Shown here: one piece after another, positions 1-9,871 of the stretch
Layout of the letters: each line of letters starts with the position of its first letter
Position numbering within the stretch: the stretch's first letter is position 1
Assembly (NCBI RefSeq): GCF_905220415.1
Contig: NC_059566.1
Span: 3,844,001 to 3,908,000 of the forward strand
Source of the DNA: Colias croceus
Lineage: Eukaryota > Arthropoda > Insecta > Lepidoptera > Pieridae
Reading direction: 5' to 3'
DNA: 64,000 nt
The notes under the pieces: model-generated
Told to the model about the DNA's origin: nothing
Databases searched by the model: none
The model's input: the letters and a program-made list of their open reading frames with translations, nothing else
Program-made: the position numbers and the translations under genes

Positions 1-147
1 AATGGACCTATCGTTTTAATCGTACATACTTTTTTAATTTATTAGCAAAACAATAAAGAAACAAAATATCTATAAATGAAAAAAAAACACCATGAGGTTT
101 ATACTTCTACATCATCAAGGAAAATACAATAAAACAAACTTTTGCAG

Positions 148-734
148 GTCTCCCCCAAAGATCAAATTTAAAAAAGTTGGCGCATAAAGAGCTAGTTTCA
201 GCCAAGATGCTTTTCAACACAACAGACGACATCATAAAAGATACCAATCGTCGCATAGCAACCATAACTTATATAAAGAAGAAAGTACACAATTCTGCAC
301 CCTTCGAAGTCGGTTTCGTAGCCTGCGTGATACAGGAGAAATACCGACGAATGGTCGACAAGTACAACGTCAGCCATTACATGAAGACACGCCTTTATAC
401 AATGGAACTCATTATGTATTTGGAAGAAATTGAACATCACTATTGGGAAATAGACCATTTATATGGTATGTTCCATGAAATCGAGAGGAAATATCACGTG
501 CAAGAGAACGAGGAAATAAATGATTATATAGAAACCACGAGCGAAGGTTGGGGTAGTACAGGGACTGGGAGGAAGCAGAAATCTACGTCGTACAGACCGC
601 CAAAACCTAAGAAGACTAAAAAGAGAGATAAACAGTATATTTATGAGAAACTCTTGGGTTTAAATAAGCCGAAAAAATCGACGAGGTGGTGGTGGCCGAT
701 CGAATATGGTTGGGAAATTGATTATTGGTGGTGA
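148..734 (+). CDS. Terminal exon of an uncharacterised helical/coiled-coil protein (paralog A)
   Basis: I do not recognise a named family. The exon follows a 3' splice site (TTTGCAG ending at 147), enters in phase 1 and reads 194 codons to TGA at 732-734; an AATAAA lies at 743-748. The first part is predicted helical and charged. It holds the family core APFEVG, then IQEKYRRM, then a second helical stretch ending FHEIERKYH. The tail is Lys/Pro-rich and ends in Trp/Tyr-rich residues (WWWPIEYGWEIDYWW). The minus-strand gene at 9872-13061 has the same core and nearly the same C-terminus, so these are paralogs. No signal peptide or membrane segment is visible. The upstream exons lie off the left edge, so the start codon is not in the window. 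Confidence 0.75.
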
Positions 735-742
735 TGATGAGA

Positions 743-748
743 AATAAA
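743..748 (+). terminator. Poly(A) signal of paralog A
   Basis: An AATAAA hexamer begins 9 bases after the stop codon, which fits the 3' end of this gene. Confidence 0.6.
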
Positions 749-821
749 AGTTTTGTTAAATTATTCTTGTTTTATTAAATCTTCCTTTTATGTTCCTATG
801 TTATACGATTGGTTTTTCTAA

Positions 822-1013
822 TCTATACTAATATTATAAAGCTGAAGAGTTTGTTTGTTTGAACGGGCTAATCTCAGGAACTGATCCGATTTGAAAAATT
901 CTTTTGGTGTTAGATAGCCCAGTCATTGAGGAAGGTTATAGGCTATATATCATCGCGCTAAGACCAACAGGAGCGGGTGAGCCACGCGGGTGAAATCGCG
1001 GAGCGCAGCTAGT
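822..1013 (+). mobile_element. Helitron-like element, family H2
   Basis: It starts TCTATACTAATATTATAAAG, continues into the AGCTGAAGAGTTTG body and ends with a GC-rich hairpin and CAGCTAGT. This TC...CTAG layout with a terminal hairpin and no target duplication matches non-autonomous Helitrons. Many copies of the same body lie elsewhere in the window. Confidence 0.75.
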
Positions 1014-1178
1014 ATGATCCAAGTTTTAAGCCTCTGTTTTTATGGACGAACTAATCTAGCAGTTTATGAGTTTAGATCTTAGAGATCTTAAATCACTTTT
1101 TTACCTCTTGAAATACACTGAAAGAGAACAAAAATCTACACAATAATACCAGATCTAAAATTCTGTTTAATTTTTCAG

Positions 1179-4100
1179 ATCTCCACGCCTACCTTCCGAA
1201 CCTATCACCAAAAAACCGCATCATCAAAGATTTATCCTGGCCTTCCAAACTGAAGATTCTAAGGGATAACTTCGAAAATCGAAGAGTAGGCATTGAACAT
1301 TTAAGACAAGGGCAAGAGAAACTTACGTCAGAGGATTCCAACATGAAAATGAAGTTATTTAGGCTTATGTACGAGACAGTAAGAGATAGCGACTTGAAAG
1401 TGAGAAGAGCAGAGTTAATAAGAGGACATTATGTCAATTCTTCGGCGTTTGATATGGGTTTGTTAATGTTTTTGCTGTGCCATATTAATTGGTAGGATTT
1501 TTTTTCTTGCCGGTTCTTCTCTGTAGATACTGCTTTCCGAATCCATGGTAAATGTTAAAAAATGACGATTCGAAAGTGCTTCAAGAAGAATTCTAATTTT
1601 ATAAATAAATGTTTGAGTTCCACGCTCCGCCGTTTCATCCGCGGACAAACCCACGTGCAATGTGAAGTATGTATTTCTATAACAGCTCATATATTGTTAT
1701 TTTATGTATAACATTTTAAAATTACCTTTCTTATCCCATCTCCTACAAGAGAGATCTAAATTTTTATAATACAATAATGTAGTATACAATTTTATAGAGC
1801 AAAAATATCAGAGCCCTGCTCACGTATCAGAAGTGAAACTTCTTTGGCAATATTTAAAGATACCAAAATCGCCTTACTGCATGACGTGACGGTATTGCCA
1901 TTAACAAGCATTACAAGTATTCATAGATAATTCGTTTTTATAAATCACTTATTTCCCTTCCCCAGGTTTCATCATAGGCGACATTACGGACAAATACAAC
2001 ATTATGACCGACATATCGCTCACTCTAAAACGGCTCTACCACGATTGGAAGCCAATGGAACACATCAATGCATACGAGCAAATCGCCAATAAGGCAATCG
2101 AAATCACAAACTTGATAGATATGATTAGAGTCATAGAGAAAAAGGCATTGTCAAAACCGGCCGATTTAAGAAGTAAGAAGACCTATCGTTTGTGATTTCT
2201 GGTTTTAACTGGATTGATCTGGATTCAATTGCATTTTTATTTGCCTGGAATGTTGGATTTTGTTGAATTTGCGACGTTTTTAGAATTATTCTTATGGTTC
2301 ACAATGGGCAACGTGGGGCGAGTAGAGGCAATCACGATAGTGTAATTCACTGTCTTACCACAAAAAAACTTGAGACAGGGTTTAACTTTAAGCGCGGGTT
2401 CTCTTTAATCTAGTTTTGTCGTATTTCACATAGACAACTATCAAAGTGTCAGGTCCCTGGTTTAAAGTTAGACTGTGTTTAAATTGTTTGTGGTAAGACC
2501 ATTTATGTCTATGATTGGCCGTCATTGTAGATGTTTATTCCAAGAAGCTTATATCTAATACACTGGAGATTTCGGTATGAACATTGACGTGTAACAAGAA
2601 AATATTGCCCAGTTCATGTTTTTTATCACTTTCACACCTAACTTGGTATTGCCACTGTTAATACGAAGTTTTCCCAAGGCTACTATGTATGCTGTAATAT
2701 TCTGTGCAAAAGGTTAGTTTTTGTACATGAGTTTGTTGATAAATTGCCATCAACGTCATTCAGAAGCATTGTTGGATGAGACAATTATTATTTATACTAA
2801 ATAAACTAAGTATCTGAACCAATTATTAAAAAGCGATACTCCCTGATTATGGGTAGTCACCATAATAAAATTGTAGCAACTCTCACTTTGTCAATATGGC
2901 ATGTGTGTCAAAAAAATTGCGTCGCTTCGAATATTTAAGTTAATATTGTTGCTTATTTAATGAATATTTTCCGAATATAAAGAATGCATTGTATTGTGCA
3001 AAATTGCAGAAGTGTTTGGACACCAAATTCTGGCATAGAATTTCACAGGCAAGTGTATATTTACGTTATTTACAATATTCCTCAATACTCCTGCATTTAC
3101 CTGTTTAGAATCATTTCAATGGCAAAAATTGTCTAATTTAGCATCATTTTAGTAAGCAGTCATGTTAAATTTGTTATTTCCCTAATACTTTATCATTTTT
3201 CAACAAGTTTTCAATAAACAGATTTAACAAGTAAGGTAACCATGATGACGAGTTTTTATGGATAGCGAAGAGAATATATTGTAATAACAATATTATGATG
3301 AAAATTTAGAACACCATTTTAAAGATTGTTACTAGTAATGAAACAACACATGACATCGGTATTGCACTCACATGTAGTTATAAGATTGTTCGTTTTTACA
3401 TTGAAATTTATACTTTTTTAACTTACCTCATATTTTTTTGTTTTACGTGTTTCAGCTTTCCAAAAAGTAAAATAAAAAGAAATATATGTGCCCATCAAGG
3501 TTACTGAGGATTACGACCCAGAAAAAAATACCTTTTTAAAAATAAACTTTGTAAAGTTAGCTGAAATTTGTGCAAGGCTGCTATAAACAGTTTTTCTTTG
3601 ATGATTCTGGCTTGAAATTGACCCGTCGAAGCAACGCGTTTAAAAAGAAGATCTGAGTAGCTAACAATTTGGTAAACAGCATCTGATGCAAAACACAACT
3701 TTCCTCTATTTACAAAGGATGTTAATGCTATACAGTGTGTCCGGACATGACATACCGATATTTGAAGGGGCTATTCTCCAGGTATTTTTATCAACAATTC
3801 AACCCCTCTACAGTCCCCTACCTCACCGGAATTTTTTATGTTTTTTTGCGGTTTTCGTATTTTTTAAAGTATGTTTCATCACTCTTATCAATTAAATTTG
3901 TTTAGTGGTCCCTAGAATAACTTGTTATTGTTCAAATAAAACCAAATTTAGTATTTTGTGACACTCACTTTCGAAGTTATTACAATTTTCAATTCACTAT
4001 CCGAATTGATAGGTAAAGATTAAAATGGCGGCCATTTTGAGGGGGGTGAGGTAGGGGACTGTAGAGGGGTTGAATTGTCGATAAAAATACCTGGAGAATA

Positions 4101-7100
4101 GCCCCTTCAAATATCGGTATGTCATGTCCGGACACACTGTATATCGGTTCATATCCAAGCTTTGTAGCCAAAAGTTATTTATAACTATCATTCTATACCA
4201 ATTAAAATTGTATGTACCTACCTATAAAGTATGACCATAATATTATAATATAAATACTGTGAAAAATATATGTCGTTATTATTTATAGACCATGATTTTT
4301 AGTTTTTTCTATTTTGAAAAATCCTGAATTTACAAACCAGCGTGGTCACTCGACAGAAAGAGACAAAAAACATGACTGACGTCATTGAATGTCATAGTTT
4401 CTTGTTTCAAGTTAATGGTCATAGTGCAATCTCCAGTGTTATAGAGGATATAAGCTTCTTGGTTTATTCATAATCGCCGTAATGGCGGCAAACATTCGAC
4501 AATCATTTGTTGGGCCAACACTGCCCATTGTGTAAAGGGCCTTTTCTGTTGTTAATAAATCTGTCTTTTGTTTTTGCGTATGTTTGATTTTTATTCTATA
4601 GTAAAAATCTAATTCTGCTGATATTAAAACTGTGAAAATAACTTTATTTTGTTTTATTTTATTACTGGAAAAATAATGCAATCCCGGAAATCCCCGGGAA
4701 CGGGAACTATGCGAGTTTTTCTTTGACTGCGCGGGCGAAGCCGCGGGCGGAAACATAGTCATTTATATATGCAGATTTTTCTTTGAGAATTTATTATTTT
4801 TCTTTAGAGTTATTTATGAAATAATTCTCTGTTTGTTAGATCAAAATAGTTGTTTTTACTAACAATTGTATAGTTATAAAAATTATGATTTTTGCGTATT
4901 CGTAAATTAAAAAACCAGTCAAATAAAATATGTGAGCAGATTACCTACATTATACATATGATTATGAATTAAGAAGCATATTTACTTTTTAGATTTCAAA
5001 TACTTATATAGGTAACCACGCTTTCCACCCGCGGAATCGCCCGCGCAGTCAAAGAAAAACCCGCATAGTTCCCGTTCCCGTGGGATTTCCGGGATAAAAC
5101 CTATCCTATGTCCTTTCTCGGGTATCAAAATATCTCTATACCTACCAAATTTCATGCAAATTGGTTCAGTTATTAGTAGTTAAGGCGTGATTGAGTAACA
5201 GACAGACAGACAGAGTTACTTTCGCATTTATAATATTATTAGCATGGATTAAGAAAACTTTCGTGTTAATTACAAATACATAGAACAAACAAATTTTTTT
5301 ATGTAGATAGAGTTTTTTTATAACCTGTAATATAGTCTGCTCAAATAAGCATACAACCTAATCAAGGGTTTTTAATAAGATTCTTTATTACTTTCCAATT
5401 TATTATTATTTTATAGTATGTAAACTTCATAAAAATTTAATGTTGCAAGAAATTGTACGAAAGAAATGAATTATTTAAGAGTTTTGATGATATTTTGCTG
5501 TAAGTAGGCAATTACAAATTAATACATATTTAAGCATGTGAAGGAATGTGTTTGAAATAGCCAATAGTATCACTTCAAACGCTAATCGCTTCAAACTTCG
5601 AATTAAATGAAGCGATATGATTGGTTCTTTACAAACACATTCCTCGCTTCACATCCTCGCACATTCTTGGTGGATAAGCATACTATCCTCATCTCCAGTT
5701 CCTATATAGTAAGATTTGATGAAAGTTTAATCCCAATCACGCATAAAACATATATAAAGAACCGCATATTCACACAATCTCTCAAACAACCGAACATACA
5801 CAACATGCACGCACACTCATCACACACACCCACACTTACACACACACACACACACACACACACCCACACAAACTGCATGCCCGAAATGTTATTATTAACC
5901 TTATTTAAAAATAATCAATTTGTTACTTATTATTCTGTACTTTAGAAAATATGTAAAGTCTACTAGTAAGTTAACTAAACAATACTGGCTAAGTCTGGAG
6001 AGGAAGGCGTCGATCCGTCTCTAGCACAGGAATGTTCCTAGTTGAGGCGATCGTCGTGTCTAATTTGTTTTGTATTTATGTATTGTTTCCAAATAAATGA
6101 TTTTTATTTTATTTTATTTTTTTATCTAATATATAAAAATCAATGCCACTTTTCGTTGTAATTCCATAACTCGAGAACGGCTGAACCGATTTCGATAATT
6201 CTTTTTTTATTATATTCCTTGAAGTACGAGGATGGTTCTTATGTAGAGAAAACGTTAATATGTACCACGGGCGAAGCCGGGGCGGACCGCTAGTTTTATA
6301 TATAATAAATAACATCAACGCACACACTCACTCACATTCATCTATATACACAAATGCGTTTACGAATTAATTTAACTTACGTCTTCATTAATTTTGTTAT
6401 TTTAGAGCTTTTAGTTAAGTTTATAGACATAATACTATGATCAATATTCGGAGAAGCCTCTGGCTCCTGAGACACAGTTTTCAACTAGTTCGGGAGCCGA
6501 AGGATTCATTATTTAGAACTGTAATTTATTATTATGTCAATAAAGATTTTGTTATTATTTATTTTTTTATTATTTAGTTACAACAAAAATATCTGGTCAA
6601 AGGCAATACGAGAAAGTCCAAGATTGGATGGGAAAAGCAGAGAAGGATAAACTCAGAAAGATGGCGCTAGAGCTGACGGTCGAAGCTAAAATGGCGATGC
6701 GTCAGGTTGACAGAATCCGGGATGAGATATGCCACATGCTGCCTTTTGAAGTTGGCATGATAATGGGTAATTTTTTAAGTACCTATTCATTAGGCGCGTT
6801 GAGGGTATGCTAAATACACACGCTGGCTGTTTGTCACAAACACCGCAAACAGCAAACGAAGTCCCAAACACCAAGCACAATCACCCAACACAAACAGTCA
6901 TCCACATGCTTGGCGAACGTTCATAACATTCCGAATCGGCAAACATGCATCCTTTGATCTGGCAAATAAGCCGACACCGATGCCGAACACAGCCCAACAC
7001 AAACACAAACAGGCAAACAACGACAAATACCGGGAAAAACGGGGATGCACGTACAAAGTCGTGGGCGGAAGCTAGTTAAGATATAAATTTATAGCGTGGT

Positions 7101-9443
7101 GTGCCCCTTGACACATAAAACTGAAAGAACAGAATAAATTCGATCGCTCTGGCGGGTCACGAGTGGCTGAGTTGGTCAGGCATCCGCACCGGATTGGCGC
7201 GAAAGGTTGCAGGTTCGAGTCTTACCCCGGGATCGAATTTTTTCTATTCTGTATAAATGTATTCTTATTTAAATCATACGCCAAACCTTACGTAGGTACA
7301 TAAAACTCAATTCTAACTTGTCACTATGTCCTTAACTTATTAATATCAGTACAGCCATTTCCTATTTTATTTACTTTTTTCAGGTACAATCCGTGAAAAA
7401 TATAAAAGTATGTTAGAATTGTACAGAATGACAAACAACAAGTTTACAAAAGCTTCGACAATGGTGGTACCTCATATAGAGAAGAGAAGACCCGTACATT
7501 ATATAGTGAGGTATCCTATGATACTAGTCCTACAGTAGGAGTCCTACTACTGCCCGTCCGACCAGGGCCCTTCCGGCCTCCTCCACTCAAGCGACAGCCC
7601 AAGCCGAGGCTCGAGATCCCCGTGGGGGGGGGATGCCCTTGCGCATGTCGCTACCAGGGTGAAGCTTCAGATCACCCCCGCGCCCGCGTTAAAACGTAGA
7701 AGCCCTTCTGGCTAACATTGAGCAACACCACACAAAAGAAAAAAAACTAGTCCTACTAATCCTACCCTACTGCTACTAATATTATAAATGCGAAAGTTTG
7801 TGAGGATGTGTGTGCTTGTTACTCTTTCACACAAAAACTACTGAACCGATTGCAATGTAATTTAGCACACATATAGAGGGTAACTTGAATTAACACATAG
7901 GATAGGTTTTTTCCCATGGGAACGGGAACTGTGAGTTTTTCTTTGAAAACGCGGGTGAAGCCACGGGCGGAAATCTAGTACTAAATAATAACAGTTTAAA
8001 AATCTAATAAACATGCGTTAATGATAGAATCAACTAAAAATAAAAATAAAACATTTTTTTATCAAGAACGGTGCATTTACATCGAACGAACGTAGAGCTA
8101 GAGCACGAGCATTCTTTCGTGATCTTTTAGTGTACTTAAACGAAAACTCGTATTCAGTGTTGTTTAGTAGGTATTAGAACATTGCATAGAATCTTTTCGA
8201 ACGCACTAAGAACAACGAACGCCTGTTTACACTAAAATAATTTGACATAGTAAGGTTAGAATGAGCATTCGCTCGTTTGATGTAAATGCACCGTTAGCTG
8301 CTCTTGAATATTAGTGTATTGTCACCGATCCTTGATAAGTGTTTTGACAAAGTTTGAATTAAATCTGTCCTTTAAAAGTGGGTCAAAATTGTGTCTGTAG
8401 TTTATACAGAACTAACTAGCCCGCGGCTTCGCCCGCTTTGTCTAAAACCTAATAAATTATAAACTAACCTTCCTCTTGAATCACTCTATCTATTAAAAAA
8501 AACCGCATCAAAATCCGTTGCGTAGTTTTAAAGATTTAAGCATACACAGGGACATAGGGAAATAGGGACAGAGAAAGCTACTTTGTTTTATACTATATAG
8601 TGATAATTAAATTATTTTAAATTACAGATTGGAGTTTATTCGTGGCATAGAAATAGATATCAATCAATTAGTCTATATATTACAATCTATGAGTCTAGAC
8701 GATTCAATAAAACCGAGATTTAAGATACCGCCAATGCCTAGTGTTCGTAAGTATCCTATCCTAGCCTATCCTACTAATATTATAAATGCGAAAGTTTGTG
8801 AGGATGTGTGTGTGTGTTTGTTACTCTTTCACGCAAATATTACTGAACCGATTACAATGAAATTTAGCACACATATAAAGGGTAACTTGGATTAACACAA
8901 AGGATAGGTTTCCCGCGGGAACGGGAACTATGCGGGTTTTTCTTTGAAAACGAGGGCGTAGCCGCGGGCGGAAAGTACCTAATAGATATAAAGGTAAAGA
9001 GTTTGTTTGTTTAAACGAGCTAATCTCTGGAAGCTAGTTTCATATTACTATTTACATTTTACTATTCGGTATTATAGTAGAATATACTACTATTCTACTA
9101 TCTATTTATATTCTTTAATGAATTACAGAAAAACTTCAATGATTTGCTTCTTTAATGAATTTTTGATTTGGCTTTAAATAATTTATTTAACTACTAGCTT
9201 TCCGTCCACGGCTTCGCCTGCATTTTCAAAGAAAACCCGTTCCCGTAGGATTTCCGGGATAAAACCTATCCTATGTCCTTTCTCGGGTATCAAAATATCT
9301 CTATACCAAATTTCATGCAAATTGGTTCAGTAGTTTAGGCGTGATTGAGTAACAGACAGACAGACAGAGTTACTTTCGCATTAATAATATTAGTATGGAT
9401 AATTTATTTTTTATAAATAGGACCCGTCACGAAGAAAACATGA
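1179..9443 (+). CDS. Two-module paralog of the same helical family (multi-exon model)
   Basis: The proposed exons are 1179-1457, 1966-2172, 6578-6766, 7384-7510, 8628-8746 and 9421-9443 (TGA). Every junction has AG/GT sites and the phases match (1,1,1,1,2,1). The product is at least 314 aa and the first exon was not found. Module 1 carries SAFDMG then ITDKYNIM. Module 2 carries LPFEVG then IREKYKSM. Both align with the cores in the flanking genes, so the protein looks like an internal duplication of one helical module. It lacks the Trp-rich tail of its neighbours. The exon at 1966 could instead read through to a TGA at 2193-2195, giving a short isoform, but GTAAGA at 2173 is a good donor and joins 6578 in frame. 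A poly(A) signal sits at 9536-9541. The function is unknown, and the short last exon is the least certain part. Confidence 0.6.
1487..1623 (+). mobile_element. Truncated 3' tail of a non-LTR retrotransposon
   Basis: The sequence runs CTTGCCGGTTCTTCTCTGTA to AAATAAATGTTTGAGTTC. The same tail recurs inverted at 25763-25862, 42876-42962 and 44272-44395, so it is a dispersed, 5'-truncated repeat. It sits in an intron of the two-module gene. Confidence 0.5.
1825..1907. repeat. Copy of a dispersed GAAGTGAAACTTC repeat
   Basis: It carries the self-complementary AGAAGTGAAACTTCT and a nearby ATGACGTGACG. The same pair of motifs recurs around 23940-24240, 27163 and 28603-28735, which suggests a small MITE-like family. 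Confidence 0.4.
2353..2499. mobile_element. MITE with inverted ends TCTTACCACAAA / TTTGTGGTAAGA
   Basis: The two ends are inverted repeats of about 40 bases with some mismatches, and there is no coding capacity. It lies in a 4.4 kb intron of the two-module gene. Confidence 0.55.
2984..3507 (+). pseudogene. THAP-type zinc-finger relic in two pieces
   Basis: ATG at 2984 begins a reading frame with C-x4-C (CIVQNC) and IEFH. It stops at an AG|GCAAGT site, a GC-type donor, at 3048/3049. A TTTCAG acceptor at 3455 continues in frame with SFPKSK...C..H, then TGA at 3505-3507. Cys-x4-Cys, FHSFP and a later C-x2-H fit the start of a THAP DNA-binding domain, as in P-element-type transposases. It is too short to be functional and sits in an intron. 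Confidence 0.35.
3729..4144. mobile_element. MITE with about 95-base inverted ends
   Basis: The left arm (3729-3826) and right arm (4047-4144) are near-perfect inverted repeats that begin TATACAGTGTGTCCGGACAT. The TA at each boundary fits a Tc1/mariner-type target duplication. The middle holds no gene. Confidence 0.7.
4677..4755 (+). mobile_element. Helitron-like 3' end fragment, family H1
   Basis: It has the H1 3' half: CCCGGGAACGGGAACTATGC, then the GCGGGCGAAGCCGCGGGCGG hairpin. The left part is missing. Confidence 0.55.
5019..5248 (-). mobile_element. Helitron-like element, family H1
   Basis: This is an inverted H1 copy: a hairpin end (CCGCGGAATCGCCCGCG), the CAGACAGACAGA stretch, then TTATAATATT...ATGGAT. 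The CTAG end is degraded. Confidence 0.6.
5815..5872. repeat. (AC)n microsatellite
   Basis: An imperfect CA/AC run. It makes open frames by composition only. Confidence 0.8.
5975..6120 (+). mobile_element. Probable retrotransposon 3' tail
   Basis: A GC-richer block (GGAAGGCGTCGATCC...GAGGCGATCG) is followed by AAATAAATG and a TTTTATTTTA tail. The shape resembles a truncated LINE 3' end; the family was not identified. Confidence 0.3.
6125..6293 (+). mobile_element. Helitron-like element, family H3
   Basis: It starts TCTAATATATAAAAATC, has a GAACGGCTGAACCGATTTCG body, and ends ACCACGGGCGAAGCCGGGGC then GGACCGCTAG. A nearly identical copy is at 37256-37424. Confidence 0.75.
6810..7075 (+). mobile_element. 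Helitron-like 3' end with an unusual CA-rich body
   Basis: The right end (GGGGATGCACGTACAAAGTC to AAGCTAG) matches the inverted element at 34118-34318. The region to its left is strongly C/A-skewed, with repeated CAAACA and CAAACACC blocks unlike the other copy. The left boundary is not clear. Confidence 0.4.
7130..7252 (+). mobile_element. tRNA-like SINE copy
   Basis: It has a tRNA-like core (GAGTGGCTGAGTTGG A-box region, GGTTCGAGTC B box) flanked by short inverted ends (AGAATAAATTCGAT / ATCGAATTTTTTCTAT). The acceptor stem is broken, so it is not a working tRNA. A better-preserved copy is at 56156-56282. Confidence 0.6.
7512..7745. repeat. GC-rich unclassified repeat-like insert
   Basis: A block far more GC-rich than its surroundings (GACCAGGGCCCTTCCGGCCT, a run of nine G, CACCCCCGCGCCCGCG) lies in an intron of the two-module gene. 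It resembles a truncated retrotransposon end; no frame is convincing. Confidence 0.3.
7770..7978 (+). mobile_element. Helitron-like element, family H1
   Basis: CTACTAATATTATAAATGCG at the left, GGGAACGGGAACTGTGAG in the body, and a GGGTGAAGCCACGGGCGG hairpin with ATCTAG at the right. Confidence 0.7.
8067..8295. mobile_element. MITE with AACGGTGCATTTACATCGAA ends
   Basis: The left end AACGGTGCATTTACATC is mirrored by GATGTAAATGCACCGTT at the right, and inner parts (GAGCATTC, CGAACG) also pair. It is non-coding. Confidence 0.65.
8416..8604 (-). mobile_element. Helitron-like element, family H5
   Basis: CTAGCCCGCGGCTTCGCCCG, then TTTGTCTAAAACCTAATAAA, ends ATACTATATAGTGAT. Other H5 copies are at 34571, 35342 and 58686 (inverted) and at 30540 and 38671 (direct). 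Confidence 0.65.
8769..8976 (+). mobile_element. Helitron-like element, family H1
   Basis: TCCTACTAATATTATAAATG at the left, and the hairpin GGGCGTAGCCGCGGGCGG at the right with a mutated CTAG. It begins 22 bases after the donor of the 8628-8746 exon. Confidence 0.65.
9194..9399 (-). mobile_element. Helitron-like element, family H1
   Basis: It runs from CTAGCTTTCCGTCCACGG to AATATTAGTATGGA, flanked by A and T as expected for a Helitron. It ends 21 bases before the proposed acceptor at 9420. Confidence 0.75.
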
Positions 9444-9535
9444 AGCTAGTTAGCATTTCGATGAAATGCATCAAGACGATAGGCAAATAAGGGATAACAT
9501 GATTCAATCAAATGTTTTATATATTTAAATATAAA

Positions 9536-9541
9536 AATAAA
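9536..9541 (+). terminator. Poly(A) signal of the two-module gene
   Basis: An AATAAA lies 92 bases after the proposed stop. The convergent gene's stop lies about 330 bases further on. Confidence 0.45.
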
Positions 9542-9629
9542 TAACTTTATTTGTTGAATGGTTTTTTATTGAAGCCTTTTTTTCTCGGGGTACAAATACC
9601 TACCTATCGCAAGCTTTAAACAGGTACCT

Positions 9630-9718
9630 AGATAGGCCATTTATCGAGGAAAGCTATCTATCATCACGTTAAGACAAGAGCGGAGTCACGCGGGCGAAAC
9701 CGAGGGCGCAGCTAGTTA
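9630..9718 (+). mobile_element. Helitron-like fragment, family H2
   Basis: It keeps the H2 right half: GGCCATTTATCGAGGAAAGC, AGACAAGAGCGGAG and the end CGCAGCTAG. Confidence 0.5.
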
Positions 9719-9861
9719 ATTTAAGATAAAAAGAAAAAGATAAATAAACTACATAGATAAAAAATTAAGTCCTAAACTTATAACTTAATAGCTTGTTTGC
9801 CAACTTTCACTTAAAAATACAGGAAGGAAAAAATAAAACAAACCATTATAATTATAAAACA

Positions 9862-9867
9862 TTTATT
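9862..9867 (-). terminator. Poly(A) signal of paralog C
   Basis: TTTATT on the plus strand reads AATAAA on the minus strand, just after the stop at 9872-9874. Confidence 0.5.
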
Positions 9868-9871
9868 TATA

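Noticed and set aside
5607..5945. A 112-codon plus-strand frame
   Set aside because: It runs across a CA microsatellite and has His/Thr runs only. No coding signature.
7157..7235. A tRNA-Ser-like gene
   Set aside because: The acceptor stem does not pair, the variable arm is short, and the segment is repeated with flanking inverted ends at 56156-56282, so it is a SINE-type copy.
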